From Sphingomonas pruni NBRC 15498 (GTDB lineage Bacteria; Pseudomonadota; Alphaproteobacteria; Sphingomonadales; Sphingomonadaceae), in contig NZ_BCYZ01000016.1 of NCBI RefSeq assembly GCF_001598455.1, positions 1 through 64,000 on the forward strand: a stretch of DNA of 64,000 nucleotides. The letters run 5' to 3'. Under the pieces are notes generated by a model that was given only the letters and a program-made list of their open reading frames with translations, did not search any database and was not told where the DNA came from. Shown in pieces: positions 16,678-24,704 of this stretch; the stretch's first letter is position 1; every line of letters begins with the position of its first letter. A program made the position numbers and the translations under genes.

Positions 16678-18474
16678 TTGAGCAAGATCGAAAGCTGGTG
16701 GTCCGACCTGGTCGCTGAACTCGACCGGCACTGGATCAAATACGCGCTGCTCGCCTGGTTCATCGTCGGCTTGTGGTATTTCGTCAGCGCCTGGCCGCAG
16801 ATTCGCTCGCTGGGGCTGGGCGACACCGACGACAATATGCGGCTGATGCAGGTCCGCGCGCTGCTCAACGGGCAGGGCTGGTACGACCTGCGCGATTATT
16901 ATCTCAATCCGCCGGGCGGCTTCGACATTCACTGGAGCCGTATCGTCGACTTGCCGATTGCGGGCCTGATCCTGATCCTGCGGCCGTTCATCGGCACGCC
17001 CTGGGCGGAGCGGGTGGCGTGCGGCATCGCGCCGCTGTTGCCGCTGTCGATCGCGTTCATCGGCCTGGGCGCGACCGTCCGGCGGCTGGTCAGCCCGCAC
17101 GCCTGGCCATTGGCGATGGCGCTATTGGTCTGTGCGTGCACGCCGACGATGCTGATGTTCGCGCCCGACCGCATCGATCACCATGGCTGGCAGCTGGCGA
17201 TGCTCAGCCTGACCGTCGCCGGTTTGTGTGACCCCAAGGGTGCGCGCGGCGGCGTGATCGTCGGGCTGGCGAGCGCGGTCAGCATCTCGATCGGTCTGGA
17301 AATGCTGCCTTACGCCGCGATGGCGGGGGCGATCATCGCGCTGCAATGGATCTGGGATCGCGGCGAGGCGCGGCGCGTCGCCGCTTATGGCGTCAGCCTG
17401 GCGAGTGGCACCGCGCTCGGCTACGGCGCGTTTGCTTCCTACGCCAATTCGGTGATGCGCTGCGACGCGCTGACGCCGGTCTATCTGACCGTGATGCTGG
17501 TGGCGGGCGGCTTGCTCTTCGTCCTGGCTTGGTTGAGCCCGGCGTCGCGTTGGGCGCGGCTCGGCCTCGCGTTTGCCGCCGGCGCGGTGATCGTCGCGGG
17601 TTTCGCCTGGCTGTTCCCGCAATGCCTGGGGCGGCCCGAACAGGCGTCGCCCGAACTGGTGCGCAACTGGCTCGACAATGTGCGCGAGGCCAAACCGATC
17701 TATCAGCATCCCTTCCGCCAGGCGTTCCCGATCGTGACCTTGCCGATCATCGGCCTGCTGGGTGCGGCGATCGCGACCAGGCGTGCCATCACCGATCGCG
17801 CGCCCATCATGGTCGGCTGGTCGGCCGTGACCCTGTTCACCCTGTTCGCGTGCCTGATGCTGTTGTGGCAGACGCGCGCGGGCCCGGCGGCGCAATTGCT
17901 CGCGGTGCCGGGCGCGGCGGCGCTGATCTGGGTCGCGGTGCCGTTGCTGCTCGACAGCCCCAATTTGCTGGTCCGCGTGCTCGGCCCGGTCGTGGTGGTG
18001 CTGGTCGCGTCGGGCATGTTCAGCGGACTGTCGCTACGGTTCTTGCCGATCGACAAGCCGGACGCCCGCATGACGACGATCAACCGCGCGAGCGCACGAT
18101 GCCCTGCCATCAGCAGCCTCGCGCCACTCAATCGATATCCCAGCGCGACGATCTTCAGCTTCGTCGATCTCGGGCCGCGGATCATCGTCGTCACGCATCA
18201 CAAGGCGGTGGCGGGCCCCTATCACCGCAACGGCGACGCGATCCTCGACGTCCAGCATGCCTTTGGCGGATCGCCCGATCAGTTCCGCGCGATCGCGAGG
18301 AAGCATGGCGCGACGATGCTGCTGGTCTGTCCGAACATGGCTGAATCGACGATCTATCGCGCGCGCAACCCAGGCGGGTTCTATGATCGCCTGGCCAAGG
18401 GCGAGATGTTCGCGTTCCTCGAGCCGCTTGAATTGCCGAGGAACTCGCCGCTGCGGTTGTTCCGGATCAAATAG
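16678..18474 (+). CDS. Large polytopic membrane protein, putative GT-C glycosyltransferase
   Basis: The 598-aa protein has about ten or more TM segments. After the first TM it carries LGDTDDNMRL (Asp49, Asp51, Asp52), then a periplasmic loop with PPGGFDIHWSR, and later APDRIDHHGWQ. An acidic D-x-D-type site in the first external loop is typical of GT-C enzymes, which use polyprenyl-phosphate sugars outside the membrane. The C-terminal 150 residues look soluble. The start appears to be TTG at 16678 after GAGGGA. Close relatives are sometimes labelled AcrB-like, but no RND signature is present. It would fit as the transferase acting with GtrA and GT2. Confidence 0.7.
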   Translation: MSKIESWWSDLVAELDRHWIKYALLAWFIVGLWYFVSAWPQIRSLGLGDTDDNMRLMQVRALLNGQGWYDLRDYYLNPPGGFDIHWSRIVDLPIAGLILILRPFIGTPWAERVACGIAPLLPLSIAFIGLGATVRRLVSPHAWPLAMALLVCACTPTMLMFAPDRIDHHGWQLAMLSLTVAGLCDPKGARGGVIVGLASAVSISIGLEMLPYAAMAGAIIALQWIWDRGEARRVAAYGVSLASGTALGYGAFASYANSVMRCDALTPVYLTVMLVAGGLLFVLAWLSPASRWARLGLAFAAGAVIVAGFAWLFPQCLGRPEQASPELVRNWLDNVREAKPIYQHPFRQAFPIVTLPIIGLLGAAIATRRAITDRAPIMVGWSAVTLFTLFACLMLLWQTRAGPAAQLLAVPGAAALIWVAVPLLLDSPNLLVRVLGPVVVVLVASGMFSGLSLRFLPIDKPDARMTTINRASARCPAISSLAPLNRYPSATIFSFVDLGPRIIVVTHHKAVAGPYHRNGDAILDVQHAFGGSPDQFRAIARKHGATMLLVCPNMAESTIYRARNPGGFYDRLAKGEMFAFLEPLELPRNSPLRLFRIK

Positions 18475-18501
18475 GCGCGTCCGTTCCCCAGCACGCCCAT
18501 C

Positions 18502-18577
18502 CGTCACGCAAGCGAAAGCTGGGGTCTCCAGCGATGGCGCGATACGGCTTGAGACCCCAACTTTCGCTGGGGTGACG
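18502..18577. repeat. Palindromic repeat, CGTCAC/GTGACG type
   Basis: CGAAAGCTGGGGTCTC and its inverse GAGACCCCAACTTTCGCTGG flank a 26-base centre, bounded by CGTCAC and GTGACG. It lies between convergent genes and may terminate both. Confidence 0.8.
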
Positions 18578-18585
18578 GTTATGGG

Positions 18586-19212
18586 TCAGCTCAGCCCCAG
18601 GCTGATCCGGATGCCGTCGATCACGAATTGCACCGCCAGCGCGCCGAGCAATACGCCCAGGATGCGCGTGATGACCGCCTCTATCCGCGCACCGAGCAAC
18701 CGCATCAACGGCCCGGCGGCAAGCAGCGCTACCAGGGTCAGCGCCAGGATCGTCGCCAGCGCGGCGAGCACGGCCGCCACCTTCTCGAGCCCGTGATTGC
18801 GGCTCATCATCAACATGACCGATGCGATCGAGCCCGGCCCCGCGATCATCGGCATGGCCATCGGGAAGATCGAGACATCTTCGACTTCGGGCGTCTGCGC
18901 GATCTTGGCGGCGCGGTCCTCGCGGCGTTCGGTGCGCTTTTCGAACACCATTTCGAGCGCGATCAGGAACAGCATGATGCCGCCGGCGATGCGGAACGCA
19001 GACAGGCTGACGCCCAGCGCCTTGAGCATCGCCTCGCCGACCCCCGCGAACACGAACAGGATGATCGCCGCGACCAGCACGGCGCGAATCGCCATCGACC
19101 GGCGCTGGGCCGGTGTCGCGCCGTTGGTCAGGCCGGCATAGATCGGCGCGCAGCCGGGCGGGTCGATGACGACGAAGAAGGTGACGAGCGCGGAAAGATA
19201 GAGCTCGATCAT
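18586..19212 (-). CDS. MarC family integral membrane protein
   Basis: MarC (UPF0056) proteins have six TM helices and an unproven transport role. VTFFVVIDPPGCAPIYAGLT near the N-terminus is the family signature with the conserved D-P-P/I-G pair, and FPMAMPMIAGPGSIASVML (about 115-133) is the second. Length 208 aa is normal. The ATG at 19212 overlaps the stop of the preceding gene as ATGA, so it ends a chain of overlapping genes. The longer frame to 19314 lies inside that gene. Confidence 0.92.
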   Translation of the reverse strand: MIELYLSALVTFFVVIDPPGCAPIYAGLTNGATPAQRRSMAIRAVLVAAIILFVFAGVGEAMLKALGVSLSAFRIAGGIMLFLIALEMVFEKRTERREDRAAKIAQTPEVEDVSIFPMAMPMIAGPGSIASVMLMMSRNHGLEKVAAVLAALATILALTLVALLAAGPLMRLLGARIEAVITRILGVLLGALAVQFVIDGIRISLGLS

Positions 19213-19823
19213 CCCGCAGTGGTCCGGTCGGCAATGACCTGCTTCATCCGATGGCCGTCCCACAGCCACACGTCCAAGCTTTGCCCGCCATCCGGGGCAA
19301 CGTGCCAGCGCCACGCGAGCGTGCGATCGTCGGATTGGCCTTCGCCCGTCTCGCCATCACGATAGCGTACGGCTGCTACCGTCGTCGGACGGCCTTTGCA
19401 TGCTGCACGCGTCACGCGCGGCCGGTCGCCGGCAGCGCGTGGGCTGGCCAAGGTATCGCCTCTATCGACCAGCCATTTCCATTCGCCGCCGGCCTGTCGC
19501 GCCCAGATCGTCGAGAAATAGCCTTTGGCCTTGGCCCAGCCGCGGATCCACGGGCCGGTATTGGCCGCGTGGGCGCCGTCGCACGACACGAAACTGTCGG
19601 CGGCCCACCACATCACCGAATTGGGGGGATCCTTGCGATCCTTCAGCCATGCTTGTGCTTTGGTCGGCTGGGGCAGGAACATAACCGCATCGTCGTCCGC
19701 CCAGCGCCGAAACGCGGTCCATTGCCCTTCGATCTGTGCATCGCGAGCGAAGGATCGCTCGGCGTCGGCCGCGCTGTGTGGGGCGGCGCTCGATGCCGCC
19801 AGCATTAGCAGCAGCGGGATCAC
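19209..19823 (-). CDS. Exported protein of unknown function
   Basis: A short signal peptide ([18 protein letters not shown]) precedes a roughly 185-aa soluble domain rich in Trp and Asp. [19 protein letters not shown] resembles the first helix of NTF2-like (DUF4440/SnoaL) proteins, and [15 protein letters not shown] follows the same pattern, but this is a weak resemblance. It starts with GTG at 19823 in a GTGA overlap with folD and ends in an ATGA overlap with marC, so it is coupled on both sides. No enzymatic motif is visible. Confidence 0.72.
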   Translation of the reverse strand: MIPLLLMLAASSAAPHSAADAERSFARDAQIEGQWTAFRRWADDDAVMFLPQPTKAQAWLKDRKDPPNSVMWWAADSFVSCDGAHAANTGPWIRGWAKAKGYFSTIWARQAGGEWKWLVDRGDTLASPRAAGDRPRVTRAACKGRPTTVAAVRYRDGETGEGQSDDRTLAWRWHVAPDGGQSLDVWLWDGHRMKQVIADRTTAG

Positions 19824-20716
19824 CAGGCGTCCTTGTCGTAGGACACGTCCTCACGGCGATGCGCGGATATCATCGTATTCCTTAGCAACACCGCGATCGT
19901 CATCGGGCCGACTCCGCCCGGTACTGGCGTGATTGCCCCCGCGACGCTCAGTGCGCCGGCGAAGTCGACATCACCGACCAGCCGGCCGTTGCTGCCGCCG
20001 GGTTGCGCCGGCTCGCGATTGATGCCGACGTCGATCACGCAAGCGCCCGGCTTGATCCACTCGCCCTTGACCATTTCGGGCCGTCCGACCGCCGCCACGA
20101 CGATGTCGGCGCGCTTGACCACGCTCGACAGATCGCGGGTCTTCGAATGCGCCACGGTGACCGTGCAGCTTTCCTTGACGAGGAGCTGCGCCATCGGCTT
20201 GCCGACGATGTTCGACCGCCCGATCACCACCGCGTCGAGGCCGGCGAGGTCACCCAGTTGATCCTTGAGCAGCATCAGGCAGCCGAGCGGCGTGCACGGC
20301 ACGAATCCTTCGAGCCCGGTCGCCAGCCGCCCGGCATTGACTGGGTGGAAGCCGTCGACATCCTTGTCGGGATCGATCCGCGTGATCACCGCGCGCTCGT
20401 CGATATGTCCGGGCAGCGGCAGCTGCACCAGGATGCCGTCCACCGCGGGATCGGCGTTGAGTTGGTCGACCAGCGCCAGCAGGTCGGCTTGAGACGTATG
20501 CGCGGACAGCTTGTGTTCAAAGCTCGCCATGCCTGCGGCGACGGTCGCCTTGTGCTTGTTGCGGACATAGACGGCCGAGGCGGGATCCTCGCCGACCAGG
20601 ACGACCGCGAGGCCGGGCACGCGTCCCGTCGCCTCGCGAAACGTCGCGACCTGGGTTGCGATCCGCTCGCGCAATCCCAGCGCGAATGCTTTGCCATCGA
20701 TGATGTTCGCCGTCAT
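19820..20716 (-). CDS. folD: Bifunctional methylenetetrahydrofolate dehydrogenase / cyclohydrolase
   Basis: FolD interconverts 5,10-methylene-THF, 5,10-methenyl-THF and 10-formyl-THF using NADP in the cytoplasm. [21 protein letters not shown] contains the catalytic Lys in the Y-x3-K pattern. [55 protein letters not shown] and [15 protein letters not shown] are family signatures. Length 298 aa is standard. It overlaps its neighbours by four bases on both sides. Formate released by HutG elsewhere could feed this one-carbon pool, but no direct link is seen. Confidence 0.97.
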   Translation of the reverse strand: MTANIIDGKAFALGLRERIATQVATFREATGRVPGLAVVLVGEDPASAVYVRNKHKATVAAGMASFEHKLSAHTSQADLLALVDQLNADPAVDGILVQLPLPGHIDERAVITRIDPDKDVDGFHPVNAGRLATGLEGFVPCTPLGCLMLLKDQLGDLAGLDAVVIGRSNIVGKPMAQLLVKESCTVTVAHSKTRDLSSVVKRADIVVAAVGRPEMVKGEWIKPGACVIDVGINREPAQPGGSNGRLVGDVDFAGALSVAGAITPVPGGVGPMTIAVLLRNTMISAHRREDVSYDKDAW

Positions 20717-21036
20717 GGCTCGGCCTGATAGAGCGCAGCGGCGATCTTCGCCAGCGCTTCGGCGTCCCCGGCGATCGCCAGCCGCTTCAATCTCGCGCGA
20801 TCGCCGGCAATCAACCGCACGTCGCGCTTGGCGAGACCGAAATGCTTCGCGACGAGCTCGATCAGCGCGGCGTTGGCGGCACCGTCGACCGGCGGCGAGT
20901 TGAGCCGTGCCAAGGCATGGCCCGGCCCAGACGAGAGTTCATTGCGGGACGATCGCGGCGTCACGCGCACCGCGATCTCGATTCCCTCTGGTGTCGTGCG
21001 CCAGCCGCTCAGAGCGCGCCCGCGCCGACCCACCAC
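20713..21036 (-). CDS. DUF167 (YggU) family protein
   Basis: YggU/DUF167 proteins are small alpha/beta proteins of unknown role, often next to YggT. The pattern here is [42 protein letters not shown] and [11 protein letters not shown], which are the family signatures. The start is unclear. GTG at 21036 or 21033 gives a normal length of about 107 aa, ATG at 21069 overlaps yggT by about 60 bases, and CTG at 21012 would give a four-base overlap like the other junctions here. Its stop overlaps folD as ATGA. Confidence 0.85.
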   Translation of the reverse strand: MVGRRGRALSGWRTTPEGIEIAVRVTPRSSRNELSSGPGHALARLNSPPVDGAANAALIELVAKHFGLAKRDVRLIAGDRARLKRLAIAGDAEALAKIAAALYQAEP

Positions 21037-21311
21037 AAAGCCAGCCGCCCGATCGCGATCTGCAGGCACCAGATGATCAGCAAGACGACCAGCGGCGACA
21101 GATCGAGCGCCCCGAAATCGGGCATGATGCGCCGGATCGGCCGATAGAATGGCTCGGTGATGCGATCGAGCGCCATCCAGATGGCACGCACGGTGTCGTT
21201 ATGCGTGTTGATGACGTTGAACGAGATCAGCCAGGACAGGATCGCCTGGATGATGATGATCCACTGCGCGACGGTCAGCAGGACCTGCAGGATACTGAGG
21301 ATGGTAATCAA
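21009..21311 (-). CDS. YggT family membrane protein
   Basis: YggT proteins are small inner-membrane proteins with two YGGT units; they have been linked to osmotic or cell-division phenotypes but lack a defined activity. The two TM units are about 3-30 (with ILSWLISFNVIN) and 68-96. TEPFYRPIRRIMPDFGALDLSPLVV in between is the strongly conserved block. The start is TTG at 21311 with GGAG at good spacing. It is followed by DUF167 in an overlapping arrangement, a pairing common in bacteria. Confidence 0.92.
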   Translation of the reverse strand: MITILSILQVLLTVAQWIIIIQAILSWLISFNVINTHNDTVRAIWMALDRITEPFYRPIRRIMPDFGALDLSPLVVLLIIWCLQIAIGRLALWWVGAGAL

Positions 21312-21374
21312 GTTCTTCTCCGGGGTGCGGCCCTGTCCGTATCGATATAGGAACGAACCGGCTGCGAACAGCCC

Positions 21375-22292
21375 TCAGGCGCGAACCAGCGTGCCGGCGC
21401 CGCGCCGGGTGAAGATTTCGAGCAGCATGCCGTGCGGCACGCGGCCGTCCAGGATGACCGCCGCCTCGACGCCCGCCTCGACCGCGGCGACACAGGTGTC
21501 GACCTTGGGAATCATCCCGCCGGAGATGGTGCCGTCGGCCTTCATCGCCTCGATCGCCGCGCGATCGAGATCGGTCTGGAGGTCGCCTGCCTTGTCGAGC
21601 ACGCCGGCGACGTCGGTCAGCAGGAAGAAGCGCGTGGCGCCCAGCGCGCCGGCGATCGCGCCCGCCATCGTGTCGGCGTTGATATTGTAGGTCTCGCCAT
21701 CCTCGCCCAACGCGACCGGGGCGACGATCGGGATGAAGCCGTCGCGCGCCAGATTCTTGAGGATCGACGGATCGACCTTCACCGGCTCGCCGACAAAGCC
21801 CAGGTCGACGTGGCGTTCGATCCCCGAATTGCGGTCGGGCTCGGTGCGGGTGACCTTTTCAGCGATCACCAAATTGGCGTCCTTGCCCGAAATGCCGACC
21901 GCGCGGCCGCCGAGCGCGGCGATCCAGCCGACGATTTCCTTGTTGATCTTGCCGGCCAGGACCATCTCGGCGACTTCGGCGGTGGCGGCGTCGGTGACGC
22001 GCAGGCCGCCGATGAATTCGGATTCGACGCCCAGCCGCTTGAGCATCGCGCCGATCTGCGGCCCGCCGCCATGGACGACCACCGGGTTGATGCCGACCGC
22101 CTTCAACAGCACCACATCCTCGGCGAAGTCACGCTGCGCCTCGGGATCGCCCATAGCGTGGCCGCCATATTTGATCACGAAGGTCTGGCCCGCATAACGC
22201 TGCATGTACGGCAGCGCCTCGACGAGCGTTTCGGCCTTGGCGAGCAATTGGGGCGAAGGGGAATGGTCGGTCATGGGGCGCGCCATACTCAT
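21375..22292 (-). CDS. argB: Acetylglutamate kinase
   Basis: ArgB phosphorylates N-acetyl-L-glutamate, the second step of arginine synthesis. [12 protein letters not shown] (Lys of the ATP site), [42 protein letters not shown] and [12 protein letters not shown] are the amino-acid-kinase signatures. The N-terminal helix before the core suggests the hexameric arginine-inhibited type. Three ATG starts are possible (22292, 22286, 22274); 22286 has AAGGA at best spacing and 22274 best matches the family. It leads the leftward chain to yggT, folD and marC with a 63-bp gap. Confidence 0.96.
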   Translation of the reverse strand: MSMARPMTDHSPSPQLLAKAETLVEALPYMQRYAGQTFVIKYGGHAMGDPEAQRDFAEDVVLLKAVGINPVVVHGGGPQIGAMLKRLGVESEFIGGLRVTDAATAEVAEMVLAGKINKEIVGWIAALGGRAVGISGKDANLVIAEKVTRTEPDRNSGIERHVDLGFVGEPVKVDPSILKNLARDGFIPIVAPVALGEDGETYNINADTMAGAIAGALGATRFFLLTDVAGVLDKAGDLQTDLDRAAIEAMKADGTISGGMIPKVDTCVAAVEAGVEAAVILDGRVPHGMLLEIFTRRGAGTLVRA

Positions 22293-22362
22293 TCCTTCAC
22301 CTCAGCGAAAGCTGACGCTTGAGCGGGATGAGCGCGATCGGGTGAAGGAAGAGTCCTTCTTC

Positions 22363-22459
22363 TCCCTCCCGCTTGCGGGAGGGGTCGGGGGAGGGCCTGT
22401 CTATAAGTCGACGCGCTATGAACATGCCCTCCCCCAGCCCCTCCCGCAAGCGGGAGGGG
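22363..22459. repeat. Palindromic repeat upstream of argB
   Basis: The halves CTCCCGCTTGCGGGAGGGG and CCCCTCCCGCAAGCGGGAGG are inverted around a central spacer with GTCGACGCGC. Read through, the halves encode the P-S-R-x-R-E-G-x-G-E-G string also seen at the glycosyltransferase C-terminus. Confidence 0.82.
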
Positions 22460-22575
22460 AATGCGTTCCGAAGCGCGCGTCGGATACGGCAGAATTCTGT
22501 CGCCTGATCGTCCTGCGAGCGAGACGTTATAAAGAGAAAGCTGCCAGCTTTCGCTGGCACGGCGACTGGGGCGGC

Positions 22576-23229
22576 TCAGGCGCGATCGAGCTTCCTGCCC
22601 AGCGCAACGAAGCCGGTGATCAGGAACGGCACCAGCACGATCGACAGCACGATCTTGGTCAGCATCTGCCCTTCCATCAACTGGAGGATCGGGCGCTCGC
22701 CGTAAAAGGAGATGGTGATGAACAACAGGGTATCAACAATCTGGCTGATCACGCTCGCCACCATGCCGCGGAACCAGACCAGACGGCCCTTGCCCTCCTG
22801 ACCCTTGAGCTTGGAGAAGATGAAGACGTTGAGCGTCTGCGACGTGCCATAGGAGACGAAGCCCGCCAGCATCATCCGCACGCTCTGGCCGACGACGATC
22901 GGGAAAGCGTCGATCGCCGGCGGATACATGCCAGGATCATGCGGCAGTGCGAGAACGATCTGGATCAAAGCGGCCGAGGTGAATAAAGGCACGAAGCCCA
23001 GCCGGACGAGCATCGTCGCGGTCTTCTGCCCATGAATTTCGGCAACCGCGCTCGACAAGACGACGAGCAGCAGGAAGCCGAAAATGCCGGCCTCGACCGC
23101 GAGCGGCCCCAGCGCGACCTGTTTGACGCCGAGCACGCCCGCCATGCAGACCATGCCGCCATAGAGGATCGAAAAGACGAAGAGCGAACGAGGCAGCTTT
23201 ACCTCTGGGGCGGTAGCGGGTGTTTCCAT
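22576..23229 (-). CDS. Queuosine precursor transporter (YhhQ/VUT, DUF165 family)
   Basis: YhhQ-family proteins import 7-deazaguanine queuosine precursors across the inner membrane. This 217-aa protein has about six TM segments. SSAVAEIHGQKTATMLVRLGF (about residues 60-80) holds the family's Glu-x-x-G motif, and SYGTSQTLNVFIFSKLK and DTLLFITISFYG are conserved TM blocks. I chose the ATG at 23229; the longer frame begins with TTG and lacks similarity. The window also encodes GluQRS, which modifies queuosine-containing tRNA-Asp. Substrate is inferred from family. Confidence 0.88.
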   Translation of the reverse strand: METPATAPEVKLPRSLFVFSILYGGMVCMAGVLGVKQVALGPLAVEAGIFGFLLLVVLSSAVAEIHGQKTATMLVRLGFVPLFTSAALIQIVLALPHDPGMYPPAIDAFPIVVGQSVRMMLAGFVSYGTSQTLNVFIFSKLKGQEGKGRLVWFRGMVASVISQIVDTLLFITISFYGERPILQLMEGQMLTKIVLSIVLVPFLITGFVALGRKLDRA

Positions 23230-23266
23230 GCCGCGCGACGCTAGCGGCAATTCCGCCAACGTCAAA

Positions 23267-23296
23267 CGGCCCGATCGACAGCGATCGACCGGGCCG
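23267..23296. terminator. Hairpin between the yhhQ-like gene and the secreted-protein gene
   Basis: CGGCCCG and CGGGCCG pair around ATCGACAGCGATCGAC, itself partly palindromic. It is directly downstream of the minus-strand stop at 23305 and upstream of the next gene. No T-run follows. Confidence 0.5.
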
Positions 23297-23304
23297 CCCC
23301 CTGG

Positions 23305-23709
23305 TCACTTCAGACGCTTGTTGCAGGCGCTCCAATATTGCGGCCAGGTCTGGCCGGGCGTGATCTTGCCGGCGGCCTTGTCGGCCTTCCACTGATTGCC
23401 GCACTCGTGCTGGCGAGACGCGGTCGCGGTCTGCGCCGCGCTGCGAGGACGCTTGGCGCCAGTCAGCGTGGCTGGCTTGTCGCCGCTAACGGCGGCGGGT
23501 TCGTTGGCGGCGGATTTGGGCAGCGTGCCGCGGCATTGCGCGAGGAACTGCATCCAAGTCTGTCCGGCGGGCAGCGTGCCGGCGACCTTCGCTTCGCGGT
23601 ATTTCGCGCCGCAAATCTTCATCGGATTATCGGCGGCCAGCGCCGGGGTCGCCAGCACACCGAGTCCTGCAATCGTGATCGCGGCCATCGCGCTTTTCAA
23701 TATCATCAT
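23305..23709 (-). CDS. Small exported protein with two Cys/Trp repeats (paralogue A)
   Basis: A Sec signal ends in ATPALAADN (cleavage about residue 25). The mature protein has two copies of a motif: C-G-A-K-Y-R-E-A-K-V-A-G-T-L-P-A-G-Q-T-W-x-Q-F-L-A-Q-C near the start and a C-G-N-Q-W-K version near the end. Each spans about 30 residues with Cys at both ends, suggesting one disulfide per unit. The ATG at 23709 has AAGGAAGGA upstream; the longer frame upstream is not coding. A close paralogue follows at 24003-24452. Function is unknown. Confidence 0.78.
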   Translation of the reverse strand: MMILKSAMAAITIAGLGVLATPALAADNPMKICGAKYREAKVAGTLPAGQTWMQFLAQCRGTLPKSAANEPAAVSGDKPATLTGAKRPRSAAQTATASRQHECGNQWKADKAAGKITPGQTWPQYWSACNKRLK

Positions 23710-23965
23710 CCCACGTCCTTCCTTTGCGGCTCGCTCGCCGGAGGCGGTGGCCGACCGGAGGATACCGGCGGCCGTGGGATGGGAAATATCGCACTCGGGG
23801 CACCCGAGTCCTCGATTACCTCCAAAATCGATCATTTTGTTCGGCATTCGTTCCCGGCTCGGGCCGGTAACTGAGATGCGCACCGTTGGGGGCACCTAGA
23901 AGGAAAGAGGCGGGAGGCCGCTCTGCGGCGCCAGACCCAAGCCTGCCGAGAACTCTCTGTAAACA

Positions 23966-23991
23966 GCCCGGCCGGTTGCCGCCGGCCGGGC
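23966..23991. terminator. Perfect 10-bp-arm hairpin
   Basis: GCCCGGCCGG and CCGGCCGGGC pair around TTGCCG, 12 bases beyond the minus-strand stop at 24003. Only a short T-rich stretch (TGTTTAC) follows on that strand, so termination is plausible but not textbook. Confidence 0.65.
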
Positions 23992-24002
23992 GCTTGGAGC
24001 AG

Positions 24003-24452
24003 TTATTTCATACGCTTGTTGCACGCGCTCCAATATTGCGGCCAGGTCTGTCCGGCCGGAATCTTGCCGGCGGCTTTTGCCGCGCGGTATTGCGCGCCGC
24101 ATTGACGCTCGCGCGCATACATAGCAGCCTGAGCAGGGCTCGGCTGGCCGGGCGTCTTGGGCGGTTTGGCCACAGCGACCCGCGTCGGAGCCGGTTTCGT
24201 CACGACGACCGGCTTGGCGGCGACCATCGGCTTCGCTGGTATCGTCACCGCGGCGGGCTTGGGCAAGGATGCGCGGCATTGCGCCAGATACTGGCTCCAG
24301 GTCTGGCCCGCGGGCAACGTCTTGGCGGTCTTGGCGGCCTGATATTTGGCGCCGCACACCTTCATCGCATTGTCAGCGGCGAACGCGGGAGCGGCCGTGC
24401 CGATCCCCGCCAACATCGCCGCAGCCAAAGCCATTTTCATGATATGGGTCAT
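24003..24452 (-). CDS. Small exported protein with two Cys/Trp repeats (paralogue B)
   Basis: A signal peptide ends in APAFAADN. The mature part has a first unit starting CGAKYQAAKTAKTLPAGQTW and a second with CGAQYRAAKAAGKIPAGQTW and PQYWSACNK at the C-terminus. A Pro/Ala/Lys/Val-rich linker of about 45 residues joins them and is longer than in paralogue A. The ATG at 24452 follows GGAAG; ATG at 24440 is an alternative. It is separated from paralogue A by a terminator-like hairpin, so the two are probably transcribed separately. Function is unknown; the repeat may bind a cell-envelope ligand. Confidence 0.78.
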   Translation of the reverse strand: MTHIMKMALAAAMLAGIGTAAPAFAADNAMKVCGAKYQAAKTAKTLPAGQTWSQYLAQCRASLPKPAAVTIPAKPMVAAKPVVVTKPAPTRVAVAKPPKTPGQPSPAQAAMYARERQCGAQYRAAKAAGKIPAGQTWPQYWSACNKRMK

Positions 24453-24704
24453 CTTCCATGCTCCCTCGCAGGCGCCCATAGCCACGCGGCCCGGGCTGCC
24501 GCCTTATACGGCGTGATCCCGCAAACATGAACGCCAGATGACTGAGCCTTTATCATCGAGGGCAGCCTAACTGCATCGGGATGCGGGGGCTGTCCTAGTC
24601 AGTTTTTTGCCGTCATAGTTGCGTACAAATCGACCGATCCCATGAGAGCGCGTGCGGCATTGCTGCCGTATCGTTCATGGGAGGCAGTGGGGGCTTATTC
24701 GAGA

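Noticed and set aside
16678..18474. RND (AcrB-like) efflux annotation for the large membrane protein
   Set aside because: RND pumps are over 1000 aa with two large periplasmic loops; this one has a GT-C style D-x-D loop and no RND motif.
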